A stretch of DNA of 64,000 nucleotides from the NCBI GenBank assembly GCA_944472135.2, contig OX235265.1, forward strand, positions 1,242,501 through 1,306,500, given 5' to 3'. The position numbers and the translations under genes were made by a program. The notes beneath the pieces were generated by a model that was not told the DNA's origin, searched no databases, and worked only from the letters and a program-made list of their open reading frames with translations. Source of the stretch: Trichobilharzia regenti (taxonomy: Eukaryota > Platyhelminthes > Trematoda > Strigeidida > Schistosomatidae). Below, one piece after another: positions 63,247-64,000 of the stretch. Within the stretch, counting starts at the first letter, position 1. Every line of letters begins with the position of its first letter.

Positions 63247-64000
63247 TTGGATGTAAAGGGAATGCCGAGAAAATACATTCCACTGATTAAAGCACTCTAT
63301 TCAAACTCATGCAGCCAGGTGAGGGATTACGGCGGGTTGTCATCTGAACTGGTGACGACTAGTGGTGTCCGTCAGGGATGCGCATTATCCCCATTCCTAT
63401 TCAACTTCATCATAGATATACTGATGGACTTAACCCTAACTCACTTCAGAGACACAGGGATTGACTTGCTACCAGGGAATAATCTTGTCGACTTAGAATA
63501 TGCAGACGATATAGTCCTTCTAGGCGAGGACGCTGACAAAATCCAGCAGAGTCTTCTGAACGCCTTGAGCTACAATCTACGAATGTTTGGCATAAGATTA
63601 GCCCCCGCCAAATGCAAGATGATGCTAGAGGACTGATCTACATCGACTCACTCCTAGTTTAGAGATAGGGAATGAAGTAGATGGTGGAGAGTGTTGACCA
63701 CTTCACTTATTTGGGAAGTTGCATCAGGCAGTTCCAGTGAGTTGATCAATGACGAAATCTCAACGCGAATACAGAGGACTAGTTTCGCATATGCCAGTTT
63801 ACGCCGTCTCTGGCTTAGTAGACGTGATATCCGGCTGGCTATCGACAGAAGGACGTGCGTACTGCTCAACAGTTCACTCTGTCCTCCTTTATGGCTATGA
63901 GCGAGACATGGCCACTGAGAGTGAAAGATATGAAAAGATTAGCTGTCTTTGATCATAGGTGCCTGCGCTCTATTTCCCGTGTGAAGTGGTATAATAAGGT
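63247..64000 (+). pseudogene. nLTR-X RT, runs off window
   Basis: The open frame 63247-63636 gives RT blocks: DVKGMPRKYIPLIKALYSNS, LVTTSGVRQGCALSPFLFNF, LVDLEYADDIVLLGEDADKI (catalytic YADD intact), FGIRLAPAKCKMMLED. Past the stop, other frames continue with VDHFTYLGSCIRQ, LWLSRRDIR, then LRVKDMKRLAVFDHRCLRSI to the window edge. The first Met is not a true start: the element is 5'-truncated at SINE-C. Confidence 0.8.

Overview
The window looks like repeat-dense intergenic DNA from a blood fluke (Schistosoma or a close relative). Support: (i) a copy of the SM-alpha type tRNA-headed SINE carrying a hammerhead ribozyme core near 28.1 kb, (ii) many Penelope-like element (PLE) fragments with GIY-YIG endonuclease, (iii) RTE-clade and CR1/Jockey-group non-LTR retrotransposons, (iv) AT-rich DNA with (AT)n, (CA)n and (AAT)n microsatellites. 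The species cannot be fixed by eye. I found no exon of a host gene, no rRNA, no functional tRNA gene and no CRISPR. Every open frame I could interpret belongs to a retroelement, and nearly all are broken.

Families used below (names are mine unless established). PLE: RT and GIY-YIG fragments with inverted terminal repeats. RTE: apurinic-type endonuclease plus RT, ending in (AAT)n; the longest copy is 33.4-36.75 kb. nLTR-X: a non-LTR element of unresolved clade ending in (ACAG)n. CR1-like: RT fragments with an AAT-rich tail. SINE-A and SINE-B: share a tRNA-like head (acceptor-like GCGTCGG...CCGACGC) but have different bodies. SINE-C: a third tRNA-like repeat. HHR2: a roughly 400-600 bp interspersed repeat with a degraded tRNA-like head and a hammerhead-like core. 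SM-alpha: the established ribozyme SINE. There are also three solo-LTR candidates with CCAAT boxes, a TATA box and AATAAA.

Layout. 0-6 kb: PLE, SINE, nLTR-X and HHR2 pieces, including a PLE bounded by inverted hammerhead-like repeats (4.77-5.81 kb). 6-7.3 kb: microsatellites and abutting palindromes. 7.3-12.5 kb: HHR2, RTE and PLE fragments, one RTE internally deleted. 12.5-14.7 kb: nothing recognised. 14.7-17.2 kb: an inverted duplication carrying SINE-A, a SINE inserted in a SINE, and the best-preserved HHR2 hammerhead. 17.2-19.5 kb: CR1-like, HHR2, solo LTR. 20.2-25 kb: two PLE insertions with inverted terminal repeats and target duplications. 25.5-31.3 kb: HHR2, nLTR-X, SM-alpha, SINEs. 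31.8-37.3 kb: RTE copies. 37.9-44.6 kb: HHR2, SINE-B, PLE interrupted by RTE and CR1-like insertions. 45.4-50.9 kb: PLE segments, one split by HHR2. 51-64 kb: nLTR-X copies interrupted by CR1-like, SINE-B and HHR2; a PLE split by a 616-bp non-coding insertion; nLTR-X RT running off the end.

The nesting gives relative ages: PLE and nLTR-X bodies are repeatedly broken by RTE, CR1-like, SINE and HHR2 insertions. The most notable signal is that three unrelated-looking repeat types (SM-alpha, HHR2, PLE terminal repeats) carry hammerhead-like cores, all with a very short or palindromic helix III.
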